Source: CAVZCK01 sp963773735
Lineage (GTDB): Bacteria > Pseudomonadota > Alphaproteobacteria > Rhizobiales > Rhodomicrobiaceae
DNA length: 64,000 nt
Assembly (NCBI GenBank): GCA_963773735.1
Contig: CAVZCK010000004.1
Location: forward strand, 124,001-188,000
Direction of reading: 5' to 3'
The position numbers and the translations under genes are program-made. The notes beneath the pieces were generated by a model, which saw nothing but the letters and a program-made list of their open reading frames with translations, ran no database searches and had not been told where the DNA came from. Numbering within the stretch: the first letter of the stretch is position 1; each line of letters opens with the position of its first letter. Shown here in pieces: positions 53,344 through 61,851 of the stretch.

Positions 53344-54265
53344 TCTCCTTCGCCACGATCTCGACCTGCTCCGGCTCATAGCGATAGGGCACGAAAATGA
53401 TGCGGTTGATGCCGGTCGCGAGATGCGCCTTGAGCTGCTCGACGCATTCATCGACCGTGCCGATGATCGCGCTGTCCATGGTCAACTCCGACCAGGAGGC
53501 ATAATCCCACTCCGTCTGCAGCCATTCGCGCATCGGCGCCTCGACCTTGTCACGCGGCCCGACGACGATCGGAAGTTGATTGGTCGAGATCAGCTCGTCG
53601 GGATTGCGTCCTGCCTCCTTGGCGAAGCCGAGAACCTTCTCCCAGGTCCGGGCGAAGCTTTCAGCCGTATAGTAATAGGTGATCCAGCCGTCGCCCTTGG
53701 TCGCGGCGCGTTTCAGCACCGCATCGACATAGCCGCCGATCAGGATCGGCGGGCGCGGCTTCTGCATCGGCTTCGGCAACATCACCGCGCCGCGCAGATG
53801 ATAGGGCGGATAATCGCCGTCGACCTTGTCCTCGGTCCAGAGCCGATGGATGATCTCCAGGCTCTGCTCCATGATCTTGCCACGCGTGTGAAAATCGGCG
53901 CCGAGCGAGTCGAATTCGCGCTTGTACCAACCGACGGCGGTGCCAAGGATCAGCCGACCATTGGAGATATGGTCGATCGTCGCGAGCGCCTTGGCGAGCA
54001 GCACCGGATTGCGCATCGGCATGACGAGAACGCCGGTGCCGAGCCTGATCTTCGAGGTCCGCGCCGCCACCGCCGTTAGGATCGTCAGCGCCTCATGAAT
54101 CGGGAAAGGCGGCTCGACGCCGAGCAGCGTGTGATCCCACGCCCAGACGAACTCGTAGCCGAGTTCCTCCATGCGCACGCCATAGTCGATCAAGGCATTC
54201 GCGTCCGGCATTTCCGGATAGCGCGTGAAATTGCGCATGGCGATACCAAAGACAGTTTTGGCCAT
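53324..54265 (-). CDS. LLM-class (luciferase-like) F420-dependent oxidoreductase
   Basis: A 313-residue TIM-barrel flavin/deazaflavin oxidoreductase. ANALIDYGVRMEELGYEFVW, WDHTLLGVEPPFPIHEALTI, VAARTSKIRLGTGVLVMPMR, NPVLLAKALATIDHISNGRL and LGTAVGWYKREFDSLGADF are typical of the F420-using branch, as is KPMQKPRPPILIGG. Its position tail-to-tail with the F420 cluster supports F420 as cofactor. It could oxidise an alcohol or reduce an activated double bond or imine; the substrate is unknown. Intact reading frame. Confidence 0.88.
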   Translation of the reverse strand: MAKTVFGIAMRNFTRYPEMPDANALIDYGVRMEELGYEFVWAWDHTLLGVEPPFPIHEALTILTAVAARTSKIRLGTGVLVMPMRNPVLLAKALATIDHISNGRLILGTAVGWYKREFDSLGADFHTRGKIMEQSLEIIHRLWTEDKVDGDYPPYHLRGAVMLPKPMQKPRPPILIGGYVDAVLKRAATKGDGWITYYYTAESFARTWEKVLGFAKEAGRNPDELISTNQLPIVVGPRDKVEAPMREWLQTEWDYASWSELTMDSAIIGTVDECVEQLKAHLATGINRIIFVPYRYEPEQVEIVAKEIIPRLS

Positions 54266-54292
54266 AGCGTTCTCCTTTCCGTATGCGGATCG

Positions 54293-55063
54293 TCAGGCTG
54301 TGTAGAGCCGGTCCGGATCGACTTCGCGCAGGACTTTCAGTTCTTCGATGCGCGGCGGCTCGGTGTGGCCGACATGGCCGTCGACACGCAACTCGAAGCC
54401 GGTGTTCTCTTGCACCCGAGACAATTCGATACCGGGGTGCAGCGCGAGAACCGTCATCTCCCGGCTCTTTGCATCGAAGCCAAGTATAGCGAGATCCGTC
54501 ACGACCCGGAACATGCCGCCCGCGATCAGCCCGGACTCCGCGCGGCTCCGGCCACCGGAGAGGAATCCTGGGCTGGTAATATAATCGACCTTCTCAACGA
54601 AGCGGCGCTTCTCATGTTTCATCGCCACGATCATTTGCGTGAGACTGGCAATATCGTTGCCGCCGCCCGTGCCCGGCAGGCGGATTTTCGGATTGGCCGG
54701 ATCGCCGATGAAGGAGCTGTTGAGATTGCCATGGCGGTCGATCTGGGCACCGCCCATGAAGCCGACATCGACATAGCCGCGCTGCAGGAGCAATAGCACA
54801 TCGGTGATCGGCATGACCATATTGGCGCGCCGCGTGCAGCGCTGCTCATTGGTCGACGGCGGCAGTTCCCCCGGAACGATGAACGGGCCGATGACGCCGC
54901 CCTCGAAAAGAATGGTCAGGCCCGGCGCGTGGAGCCGCTGCGCCAGCGTCGCGGCGAGCAGCGGAATACCGACGCCGGCGAAGACGATCTGCCCCTCTTT
55001 CAGGAGGCGCGCGCTCATGACCGCGAGAAGCTCGGAGGCCGTGTAATCCGCCCGCTTAGTCAT
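54293..55063 (-). CDS. CoA-transferase beta subunit (GctB/IpdB-like)
   Basis: A 256-residue family I CoA-transferase subunit. ADYTASELLAVMSARLLKEG, VFAGVGIPLLAATLAQRLHA, ILFEGGVIGPFIVPGELPPS, VDVGFMGGAQIDRHGNLNSS and KIRLPGTGGGNDIASLTQMI correspond to the glutaconate CoA-transferase B/IpdB group; some members are hydratases or ring-opening hydrolases (as IpdAB). The ATG at 55063 overlaps the alpha-subunit end by 8 bp. Acts with the upstream alpha subunit on an acyl-CoA. Confidence 0.87.
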   Translation of the reverse strand: MTKRADYTASELLAVMSARLLKEGQIVFAGVGIPLLAATLAQRLHAPGLTILFEGGVIGPFIVPGELPPSTNEQRCTRRANMVMPITDVLLLLQRGYVDVGFMGGAQIDRHGNLNSSFIGDPANPKIRLPGTGGGNDIASLTQMIVAMKHEKRRFVEKVDYITSPGFLSGGRSRAESGLIAGGMFRVVTDLAILGFDAKSREMTVLALHPGIELSRVQENTGFELRVDGHVGHTEPPRIEELKVLREVDPDRLYTA

Positions 55064-56040
55064 TGGTGATGCTCCGCCCACGCCGCGCCGCGTCGAGCAT
55101 CGCGTCGACCCCGAGCTTTTCGAGATAGCCGGTCCAGCTCTTTGGCTCGCGCACATAGGCCTGGAGGTAGGCCTGCATTCCGTCGACAGGGTCTCCGTTC
55201 ACTTGGCGCGCATAGGCGTCCATGTGACCGAAAAACGGCTCGTAAAGCCCGTAACATTCATGGGGCGCGCTGCCGAAGGGGACCTCGACCACGGCATCGA
55301 CGGTGAAGAATGGGATACGCGTCTGGTCGGGCGCGCGGCGGATCTGATCATTCGAGATGATGCGCTCGGTGGTCAGGATCACGCGCCTCGCTGCCATCGC
55401 GATGTCGATATCCATGAATTGCAGCCCGTCGATCTGCGCATTGCCATAGGCATCGGCGCGCTGGACGTGGATGAGGGCAACGTCCGGATTGAGCGCGGGC
55501 ACCAGCAGCAGCTTCTCCCCAGTGAACGGGCAAATCATCTCCTTCACGGCGTCCCCAAGCCGCTCGGCAATCTGCGATCCGATCATCGACCGTATCGGCA
55601 TGAAGGGGACGCCCATGGCGCCCGCGCGGTAGCGGAGACCGAGGCTCATATGGCTCCACTCAGTGAACTGCGCGGCCTTCGTCTCGGTGTAATGGCGCAT
55701 CACTTTCGACACGCCCCAGACGATCCCCTGGCTGAACCAGCTCGTGATGATGTGGCGACGACGCGCCGGAGGCGAAGAGGAGGTCGCCTTCGCTGGAAAC
55801 GATGCTGCGCGAGACCGTCAGATTGCGGCGTCCGGCCCGGATCAGCGCCCAGATCATGGCCATCGGCGTCCGCGACACGGTGCAGCCGCCAAGCGCAACA
55901 TGCTCGCCGTCGTTGACAAGCGAAGCGGCTTCCTCTAGCGACATCACCTTTTCGCGCAAGGAGCGGTCGCGCGCCTGCGTTTCCTCCCTGAGCGTCAGGT
56001 AGGGTTTGGGGCGCTCGTCACTATCCGTTTCTTGGGCCAT
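55056..56040 (-). CDS. CoA-transferase alpha subunit (GctA/IpdA-like, frameshifted)
   Basis: About 327 residues. N-terminal EKVMSLEEAASLVNDGEHVA, LGGCTVSRTPMAMIWALIRA and NLTVSRSIVSSEGDLLFASG; after a break near 55757 comes HYTETKAAQFTEWSHMSLGL, FMPIRSMIGSQIAERLGDAV, NPDVALIHVQRADAYGNAQI and ILTTERIISNDQIRRAPDQT. This is the large partner of the beta subunit; together they transfer CoA to a carboxylic acid or cleave a cyclic acyl-CoA. Confidence 0.86.
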
Positions 56041-56051
56041 ACAGCATCCTC

Positions 56052-57548
56052 TCAGGCGCTCAGGACGCCGGCATCTCTGTTGGCGCTCTCAATCATCTCG
56101 TCCCAGACAGGAACAAGGTCGCGAAGATCGCGCCAGAAGCTCTGGCTACGTCGCTTTTCGAAATCGGCGAGGGCAATGCCGCGCTGCTCGACCCAGGTAT
56201 AGTATCCGAGATTGAAGACACGATGACGATCCTCTGCGCTGAGTTCGAGCAGATGATCGGTTGCCGGCAGCGTCGAGATGCCGGGCCAAGGAGTGTAGCC
56301 GCGCCCGCCGCGGTCATGCCGTCCGGATAATTTTCGGAGAGATAGCTTTGCAGCTCGCTCTGATAGAGCGCGGCGCCATCCGTTGCCACGGTGAGGACGA
56401 CATCATTCTCGCCGAGACCATGATATTTGGCGAGCTTGATCGCCGCCAGGATATTGGCAATGCTGGAAAGGCCGAAATAGCGCGAGCGCACCGACGAGAT
56501 CCCGAGACAGATTTCGCCTCGCAAGACACGTCTTGCCTTCGCCGCTATTGAACACGGCGTTCAGCCCGTCCGTCGCCTTGTCGCTCACCGCGATGATGAA
56601 ATCCGTGTTCATCACATTGTGGATCAGCGGCACATGCTTGTCGCCGATGCCCTGGATATTATGCTCGCCATAGCCGTTATAGAGAAGCGTCGGGCATTCG
56701 ACCGGCTCGACCACCGCGATCTTTGCGCCAAGCCGGTCCTTGAGATAATCGCCGGCGCCCAATGTCCCTGACGATCCGCTTGCCGCAACAAAGGCGAAGG
56801 GCTGCAAGTTCTGGTCCGATCCGGCGAGGCTTTCGAATACCGCTTCGAGCGCCGGGCCGGTGCAGGCATAATGGCCGAGATAGTTGGCAAACTCGCTGAA
56901 CTGATTGACGATTTCATTGGCCGGGTCGCGGGCCAGCTCGTCGCAGGCCTCGTAGATCTCCCGGACGTTGCTTTCGGTGCCCGGCGTCCTGATGATGTCG
57001 GCCGGATCGCTGACCCATTGGGAAAGCCAGGCAAACCGCTCGCGGCTCATGCCTTCCGGCAGCACCGCCACGCCGCGGCAGCCCAGAATGCGGGAGATGG
57101 CAACGCCGCCGCGGCAGTAATTTCCGGTCGATGGCCAGATGGCGAGCTGCTTTTCCGGATCGAAGCGCCCGGAAACGAGACGGGGCACCAGGCAGGCATA
57201 GGCCGCCAGCACCTTGTGCGCCGCGATCATCGGGAAGAACGCGCCGAGCGCAACCGCGATTTTAGCCGGAACGCCGGTCAGCGCCTCGGGCAGCACGACA
57301 TGCGCGGGGATATCCCGGCTGCGCGTTCGCGTTTCGTCGTTGAACCAGTTGACCCGGAACAGATTGGCGGGATCCGGCGCGTCAGACGGCACGTCCTTCA
57401 AGCGGGTCCGGATAAACTCGGGGAATTTCGCCGGATCGGCTATCTGAGCGAAAGTTGGAAGAATGATGCGCTTGTTTCGCAGCAGTGAAACAACCCGCCG
57501 TCTGATGCCGGCGTCTTCGACTTGCCGCGGAAACTCGAAAGGCGTCAT
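56052..57548 (-). CDS. Cysteine-synthase-like PLP-dependent enzyme (two frameshifts)
   Basis: About 498 residues, longer than ordinary cysteine synthases (about 310). The phosphate-binding loop is AIWPSTGNYCRGGVAISRIL; about 30 residues earlier an H-K pair (FPMIAAHKVLAAYACL) sits where the PLP lysine is expected. Further: GVAVLPEGMSRERFAWLSQW, AFVAASGSSGTLGAGDYLKD, YNGYGEHNIQGIGDKHVPLI. Breaks near 56525 and 56290 separate CLGISSVRSRYFGLSSIANI and DHLLELSAEDRHRVFNLGYY from the rest; the end is GVLSA at 56052. A beta-elimination or replacement reaction is expected. It probably belongs to the CoA-transferase operon. Confidence 0.8.
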
Positions 57549-57816
57549 TCACTATCCAAATATGCTGGCCCGGAATCCAGCCGGAGACGATCCGGAACGC
57601 GCCAGGAATGATACTATAATGCGACAGATAGAACCAGTTGGTTTGTTTCCGGCAAAGCCGCGACACTGCGCCGCCAGCATGGGCTCATAAAATATGCACG
57701 ACGAATGCCAAAACTAAGCGGCGAAGCCGATCTCCGCATTGATCTGTGGCAATGTCCGCAACATTTTATGGGCGTCCGGAGCAGCGCGCTTCGGTGCAAG
57801 GATTTGAGGGTTTTGC

Positions 57817-58827
57817 GTGACGGAAGAAGCGATCTCGATCCCAGCGGAATGGGCGCCGCAAAATGCGGTGTGGACGGCGTGGCCCGCCGATCCGGGCGAG
57901 TGGAACGGCGATCTGGAGACGCCGCGCCGCGATGTGGCCGCGATGGTGCGTGTCCTGAGTGAAGGCACCAGGGTCCGGCTTTTGGCCAATGGGAGCGAAG
58001 CCGAAGCCTCTGCGCGCGCGGCCGTCGGCGGCGGCGCCGAGATCATCCCTGCGAAGTACGGCGACATCTGGCTGCGCGACACGGGTCCCATCTTTGCGCG
58101 CACGCCCGAAGGTTACGTCGCGCTTCGCTTCGCGACCAATAGCTGGGGCGGCAAGTTCGATCTGCCCGGCGACGCAACGGTCGGCGACGACATCGCCCGC
58201 CTCGCTGACAAGCCCGTCCGGCGCTTCGACTTCGTGCTGGAAGGCGGCGCGATCGACCATGACGGTGAGGGCACCATCCTGACCACGCGTCAGACGCTTT
58301 TGAACCCGAACCGCAATGGCTGGACCAAAGCGGACGCCGAGGCGGCGCTTGGGCAGGCGCTCGGCGCAAAGACGATCATCTGGATCGGCGAGGGGCTCAA
58401 GAACGATCACACCGATGGGCATATCGACAATATCGCCCGGTTTGTCGGGCCGGGCTGCGTCGTCTGCCAGTCCCCAGCAGGGGATGATGATCCAAATGCG
58501 GAGACTTTAAATGTGATCGCGCGCACGCTTGAACAGTCAATGGATGCGGCAGGCCGCAAGCTGGAGGTCATGCGGATCCCCGGCGCCGGCTGCTATCGAA
58601 ACGCCCTTGGCGAAGTCGCGCCCGCATCGCATATGAATTTCATCATTAGCAACGACGTGGTCGTCGTGCCCGTCTACGGGACGCCGACGCAGGACGCCGC
58701 CATAGCCGCCTTGCAGGAAGTCTTTGCCGATCGCAAGGTCGTGGGCCTGCCCTCGCGCGGCCTGCTCGGCTGCGGCTCGGCCGGCGGCGGCTCTTTTCAT
58801 TGCATTACGCAGCAGGAACCTCTGTGA
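57817..58827 (+). CDS. aguA: Agmatine deiminase
   Basis: A 336-residue guanidino-modifying enzyme converting agmatine to N-carbamoylputrescine and ammonia. WAPQNAVWTAWPADPGEW, YGDIWLRDTGPIFARTPEGY, FVLEGGAIDHDGEGTILTTR, NDHTDGHIDNIARFVGPG and the catalytic cysteine in GGGSFHCITQQEP are all present, along with the buried Asp/His residues. Intact; directly coupled to aguB by a TGATG overlap. Part of a putrescine-forming agmatine route. Confidence 0.95.
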   Translation: MTEEAISIPAEWAPQNAVWTAWPADPGEWNGDLETPRRDVAAMVRVLSEGTRVRLLANGSEAEASARAAVGGGAEIIPAKYGDIWLRDTGPIFARTPEGYVALRFATNSWGGKFDLPGDATVGDDIARLADKPVRRFDFVLEGGAIDHDGEGTILTTRQTLLNPNRNGWTKADAEAALGQALGAKTIIWIGEGLKNDHTDGHIDNIARFVGPGCVVCQSPAGDDDPNAETLNVIARTLEQSMDAAGRKLEVMRIPGAGCYRNALGEVAPASHMNFIISNDVVVVPVYGTPTQDAAIAALQEVFADRKVVGLPSRGLLGCGSAGGGSFHCITQQEPL

Positions 58828-59687
58828 TGACCATGCGCACGATCACCGTCGCGGCCATTCAAACTGCCTACGGCCCCGACATCGACGCCAATATCGCGAA
58901 GACCGAGCGGTTTGTCCGCGACGCGGCGGCGCGCGGCGCGCAGGTGATTCTGCCGTCCGAGCTGTTCCAGGGCATCTATTTCTGCACCCGGCAAGACCCG
59001 AAGTGGTTTGCGACGGCTTACTCCGTGCGCGCGCACCCTTGCGTCTTGGCATTTCAAAAGCTGGCGCAGGAGCTCAAGGTCGTCGTCCCGATCTCCTTCT
59101 TCGAACGGGACGGAACGGGCTATTACAACAGCGTGGCGATCGCCGATGCCGATGGCGAAATCCTCGGCGTCTATCGCAAGAGCCACATCCCCGACGGTCC
59201 GGGCTATCAGGAGAAATATTATTTTCGCCCCGGCGACACCGGCTTCAAGGCGTGGAAAACGAAATATTGCACCATCGGCGTCGGCATCTGCTGGGACCAA
59301 TGGTTCCCCGAAGCGGCTCGCGCCATGACGCTCGCCGGCGCCGAGCTGCTGCTCTACCCAACGGCGATCGGCTCAGAGCCCTATGACCCGGCGCTGGACA
59401 CGCACGAGCAGTGGCAGCGAGTCATGCAGGGCCACGCGGTCGCCAATGCCGTGCCTGTCGTTGCCGCGAACCGGATCGGCATCGAGGAAAACGACGGCGC
59501 GAGGCAGAAATTCTACGGCCATTCCTTCATCGCCGATCACCGCGGCGCGCTGGTTGAGAGCTTCGGCGAGACCGACGAAGGCGTGCTCATCCATCGATTC
59601 GATCTGTCGGAGATCGAGTCCTACCGCGCCGATTGGGGCTTCTTCCGCGATCGGCGCCCCGACCTGTATGCGAAAAGCATCATATGA
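58827..59687 (+). CDS. aguB: N-carbamoylputrescine amidase
   Basis: A 286-residue nitrilase-superfamily amidase that releases putrescine, CO2 and ammonia. The catalytic triad is visible: Glu in LPSELFQGIYFC, Lys in YRKSHIPDGPGYQEKYYFRP and Cys in IGVGICWDQWFPEAARAM. The C-terminus (GFFRDRRPDLY) matches the family. The ATG at 58827 overlaps the aguA stop; an ATG two codons later is also possible. Confidence 0.95.
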   Translation: MTMRTITVAAIQTAYGPDIDANIAKTERFVRDAAARGAQVILPSELFQGIYFCTRQDPKWFATAYSVRAHPCVLAFQKLAQELKVVVPISFFERDGTGYYNSVAIADADGEILGVYRKSHIPDGPGYQEKYYFRPGDTGFKAWKTKYCTIGVGICWDQWFPEAARAMTLAGAELLLYPTAIGSEPYDPALDTHEQWQRVMQGHAVANAVPVVAANRIGIEENDGARQKFYGHSFIADHRGALVESFGETDEGVLIHRFDLSEIESYRADWGFFRDRRPDLYAKSII

Positions 59688-59776
59688 GAGACGCAAGCCT
59701 CGAAGAGTAAACCACGCCGCCAAAGCATACTGCGAGTTCGGCGGAGCCAGCGCTGGTGCATATTGCCATTTCCGTC

Positions 59777-59873
59777 GTTGCCGGGCTTGACCCGGCAACC
59801 TATCCCATTACCCACCTGGTTGCATCAAGGTAACGGAATAGATCACCGGGTCTCGCTTTGCTCGCCCGGTGAT
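59777..59873. repeat. Pair of REP-like hairpins downstream of aguB
   Basis: GTTGCCGGG (59777-59785) and CCCGGCAAC (59791-59799) flank CTTGA; ATCACCGGG (59842-59850) and CCCGGTGAT (59865-59873) form a second hairpin. Both resemble the CCGGGCTTGACCCGG repeats found between many alphaproteobacterial genes. They fill the gap between convergent aguB and udh and may help end both transcripts. Confidence 0.7.
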
Positions 59874-59916
59874 GACGCAAGTAGCGTGAGGACAGATGAT
59901 GGTGGTGGGATTGCTA

Positions 59917-60711
59917 TCAGTCCTCGAAATGCCCGGCCGCCGCGAAACTGCCGCCCTGAAAGCGAACGGCGGGGTCGTCCGGCAGCGGACGCGGTGTTGC
60001 CGCTTCCACCTTCTCGCGAAACTGTTCCGAGCTGTCCTGCGGCACCCATCCTAGAAACGCGGCGTGACGGTTGTCCCACCATTGCTCGCGATTGGCGGAG
60101 GCTCCGTAAACGATCGTATGGCCGATCCGCGGGGCCTCCGCGACGCATTTGATCAGCCGCACGAAATCCGCCCCGCTCAGCCAGGTCGCCAACATCCGGC
60201 GATCCTTCGGCTCCGGGAAGCAGGAGCCGATCCGAACGCAGACATTCTCGACGCCGAACTTGTCGTAATAATAGCTTGCCAGAGACTCGCCGAAGCATTT
60301 GGAGACGCCATAAATACTGTCCGGGCGCATCGCCGAGCCGGCGTCGAGCCGCGTTTCCCGCGTGTGAAAGCCGATGGCATGGTTGGAGCTGGCGAAGAGA
60401 ATGCGCGGCTTGCCCTGCCTGCGAGCGGCTTCGAAGATGTTGTAGGTTCCGCGGATATTGGCCTGAAGGATCTTCTCGAAGGTGTCCTCGATGGAAATTC
60501 CGCCCAGATGCACGATGAAATCGCAGCCTTCGACGAGCCGCAGGACGGCGGCCGCGTCGGCCAGATCGCAGGCGACGGTCTCTTCGCCGGTCTCTGCTTT
60601 TCCGAGGTCGGCAATATCGGACAGGCGCAGGATCGGTGCATAGCCCGCGAGGTCCTTGCGCAGCAGCCGTCCCAATCCTCCAGCGGCGCCAGTGATCAAG
60701 ATTCGTTTCAT
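59917..60711 (-). CDS. udh: Uronate dehydrogenase-like NAD-dependent oxidoreductase
   Basis: A 264-residue short-chain/extended dehydrogenase. ILITGAAGGLGRLLRKDLAG binds NAD; FIVHLGGISIEDTFEKILQA, NIRGTYNIFEAARRQGKPRI, LFASSNHAIGFHTRETRLDA and the catalytic Y-x3-K in YGVSKCFGESLASYYYDKFG match uronate dehydrogenases, which oxidise glucuronate or galacturonate to the aldarolactone. Divergent from a FadR-type regulator with a matching operator between them; an enolase-superfamily enzyme is on the other side. Confidence 0.87.
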   Translation of the reverse strand: MKRILITGAAGGLGRLLRKDLAGYAPILRLSDIADLGKAETGEETVACDLADAAAVLRLVEGCDFIVHLGGISIEDTFEKILQANIRGTYNIFEAARRQGKPRILFASSNHAIGFHTRETRLDAGSAMRPDSIYGVSKCFGESLASYYYDKFGVENVCVRIGSCFPEPKDRRMLATWLSGADFVRLIKCVAEAPRIGHTIVYGASANREQWWDNRHAAFLGWVPQDSSEQFREKVEAATPRPLPDDPAVRFQGGSFAAAGHFED

Positions 60712-60916
60712 GATGGCCTCATCGAAAACCTTGACGGTCTATTGTAGCAGACGGGGCATCAGCACATCCGTCCATTCGAGCCGAAGCCTGGGACAGACGA
60801 GCAGAGGATGCAGCCGGGAAAATCTGGGCCGGCCGCATCCCCCATCCCCCGGCAGAAAGCGATTGATCAGTGCAGATTTCTCGACACGAGTCCCCGCCGA
60901 TGGGTGTGCTTCGATG

Positions 60917-60974
60917 TTGATCATATGACTTTGGAACTTATTGTGTCAATCCGGCCGAATTGATATGATCAATT
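60917..60974. promoter_or_regulatory. Candidate FadR-type operators, udh/regulator promoter
   Basis: TTGATCATATGAC (60917-60929) and the near-perfect AATTGATATGATCAATT (60958-60974; arms AATTGAT and ATCAATT). Similar sequences recur at 61745-61780, after the regulator. Confidence 0.6.
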
Positions 60975-61008
60975 CTTCATTCGCTACCGCGGCCAAGTCG
61001 GGATCGCA

Positions 61009-61734
61009 ATGAATAGAACGGCGCTTAAGAAAAGAGCCGCTGGACGCAGCCTGACCCATTTCGTCACGGAGCAGTTGCGCCAGCGGGTTACCGCAGGGCA
61101 GCTCCAGCCGGGCGATCGGCTGCCGACGGAGCGCGCGCTTGTCGATGAATTCGGCGTCAGCCGCACAGTGGTGCGCGAGGCAATCGCGGGTCTGCGGGCG
61201 GACGGTCTGGTCGAGGCCCGCCAGGGCGCCGGCGTTTTCGTCCTCCAGCCGGCTGAATCGCCAGCCTCTTTGCCACGGCTGCAAATCGGTCTTCAGCGCA
61301 TTTCCTCGATCATCGAGGCTCTGGAATTGCGCGCCGCCGTAGAGATCGAGGCTGCCGAGCTTGCCGCCCGCCGCTCCTCGCCGGCTCAGCAGATGCGCAT
61401 TCGCGAGGCGTTCGAGGAGATCACCGCCGCTGTCGATCGCGGCGAGCGCGCGGAGACGCTTGACTTTGCCTTTCATCTCAGCATTGCCGATGCGACCAAC
61501 AACAGGCTGTTCCGCGATTTCCTGGAATTTCTCGGCAAGCGCACCATCCCGCGCGGTCAGATCGGCGACGCGGGCGCGATCTCCACGGAGTATCTGCACC
61601 AGATCCAGAGGGAACATCGGGCGATCGTGGAAGGCATCTGCGCTTCTGATCCGGAAGCGGCAAGCGCGGCGATGCGGCTGCATCTGCGCGGCAGCCAGGA
61701 TCGCTACCGGCGCCTGATGCAGGGCGGCGCCTGA
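61009..61734 (+). CDS. GntR-family (FadR/FCD type) regulator
   Basis: A 241-residue regulator: winged helix with LQPGDRLPTERALVDEFGVS and RTVVREAIAGLRADGLVEAR, then an all-helical FCD domain (LELRAAVEIEAAELAARRSS; DFAFHLSIADATNNRLFRDF; EHRAIVEGICASDPEAASAA) with the metal-binding D-x4-H and H positions. FCD regulators of this type sense sugar acids such as glucuronate or galactarate. Repeated TTGATATGATCAA-like sites flank the gene on both sides, so it likely controls itself, udh and the downstream enolase-superfamily gene. Confidence 0.9.
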   Translation: MNRTALKKRAAGRSLTHFVTEQLRQRVTAGQLQPGDRLPTERALVDEFGVSRTVVREAIAGLRADGLVEARQGAGVFVLQPAESPASLPRLQIGLQRISSIIEALELRAAVEIEAAELAARRSSPAQQMRIREAFEEITAAVDRGERAETLDFAFHLSIADATNNRLFRDFLEFLGKRTIPRGQIGDAGAISTEYLHQIQREHRAIVEGICASDPEAASAAMRLHLRGSQDRYRRLMQGGA

Positions 61735-61744
61735 ACAGCCCGAA

Positions 61745-61780
61745 TTGGTCATATGAATATTGACATATTGATATGATAAC
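61745..61780. promoter_or_regulatory. Candidate FadR-type operators before the sugar-acid enzyme gene
   Basis: TTGGTCATATGAA (61745-61757) and TTGATATGATAA (61769-61780), close in sequence to the sites at 60917-60974. Confidence 0.5.
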
Positions 61781-61797
61781 TTATCGAGGAGCACAAA

Positions 61798-61851
61798 ATG
61801 CTGGCGCCGCTGATCGCCGCGCTCTCAGATCTGGAGGGGGCTGAAGCGTGA
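61798..61851 (+). CDS. Tiny upstream open frame (17 aa)
   Basis: ATG at 61798 with GAGGA 8 nt upstream; the product MLAPLIAALSDLEGAEA ends with TGA that overlaps the GTG of the enolase-superfamily gene (GTGA). A good ribosome site and coupling suggest it is translated, perhaps to drive the next gene, or it is the last remnant of a longer gene. Confidence 0.35.
   Translation: MLAPLIAALSDLEGAEA

Noticed and set aside
52907..54079. CofH with a 250-residue C-terminal extension
   Set aside because: The extension is antisense to the LLM oxidoreductase; the true CofH end is in another frame and stops at 53343.
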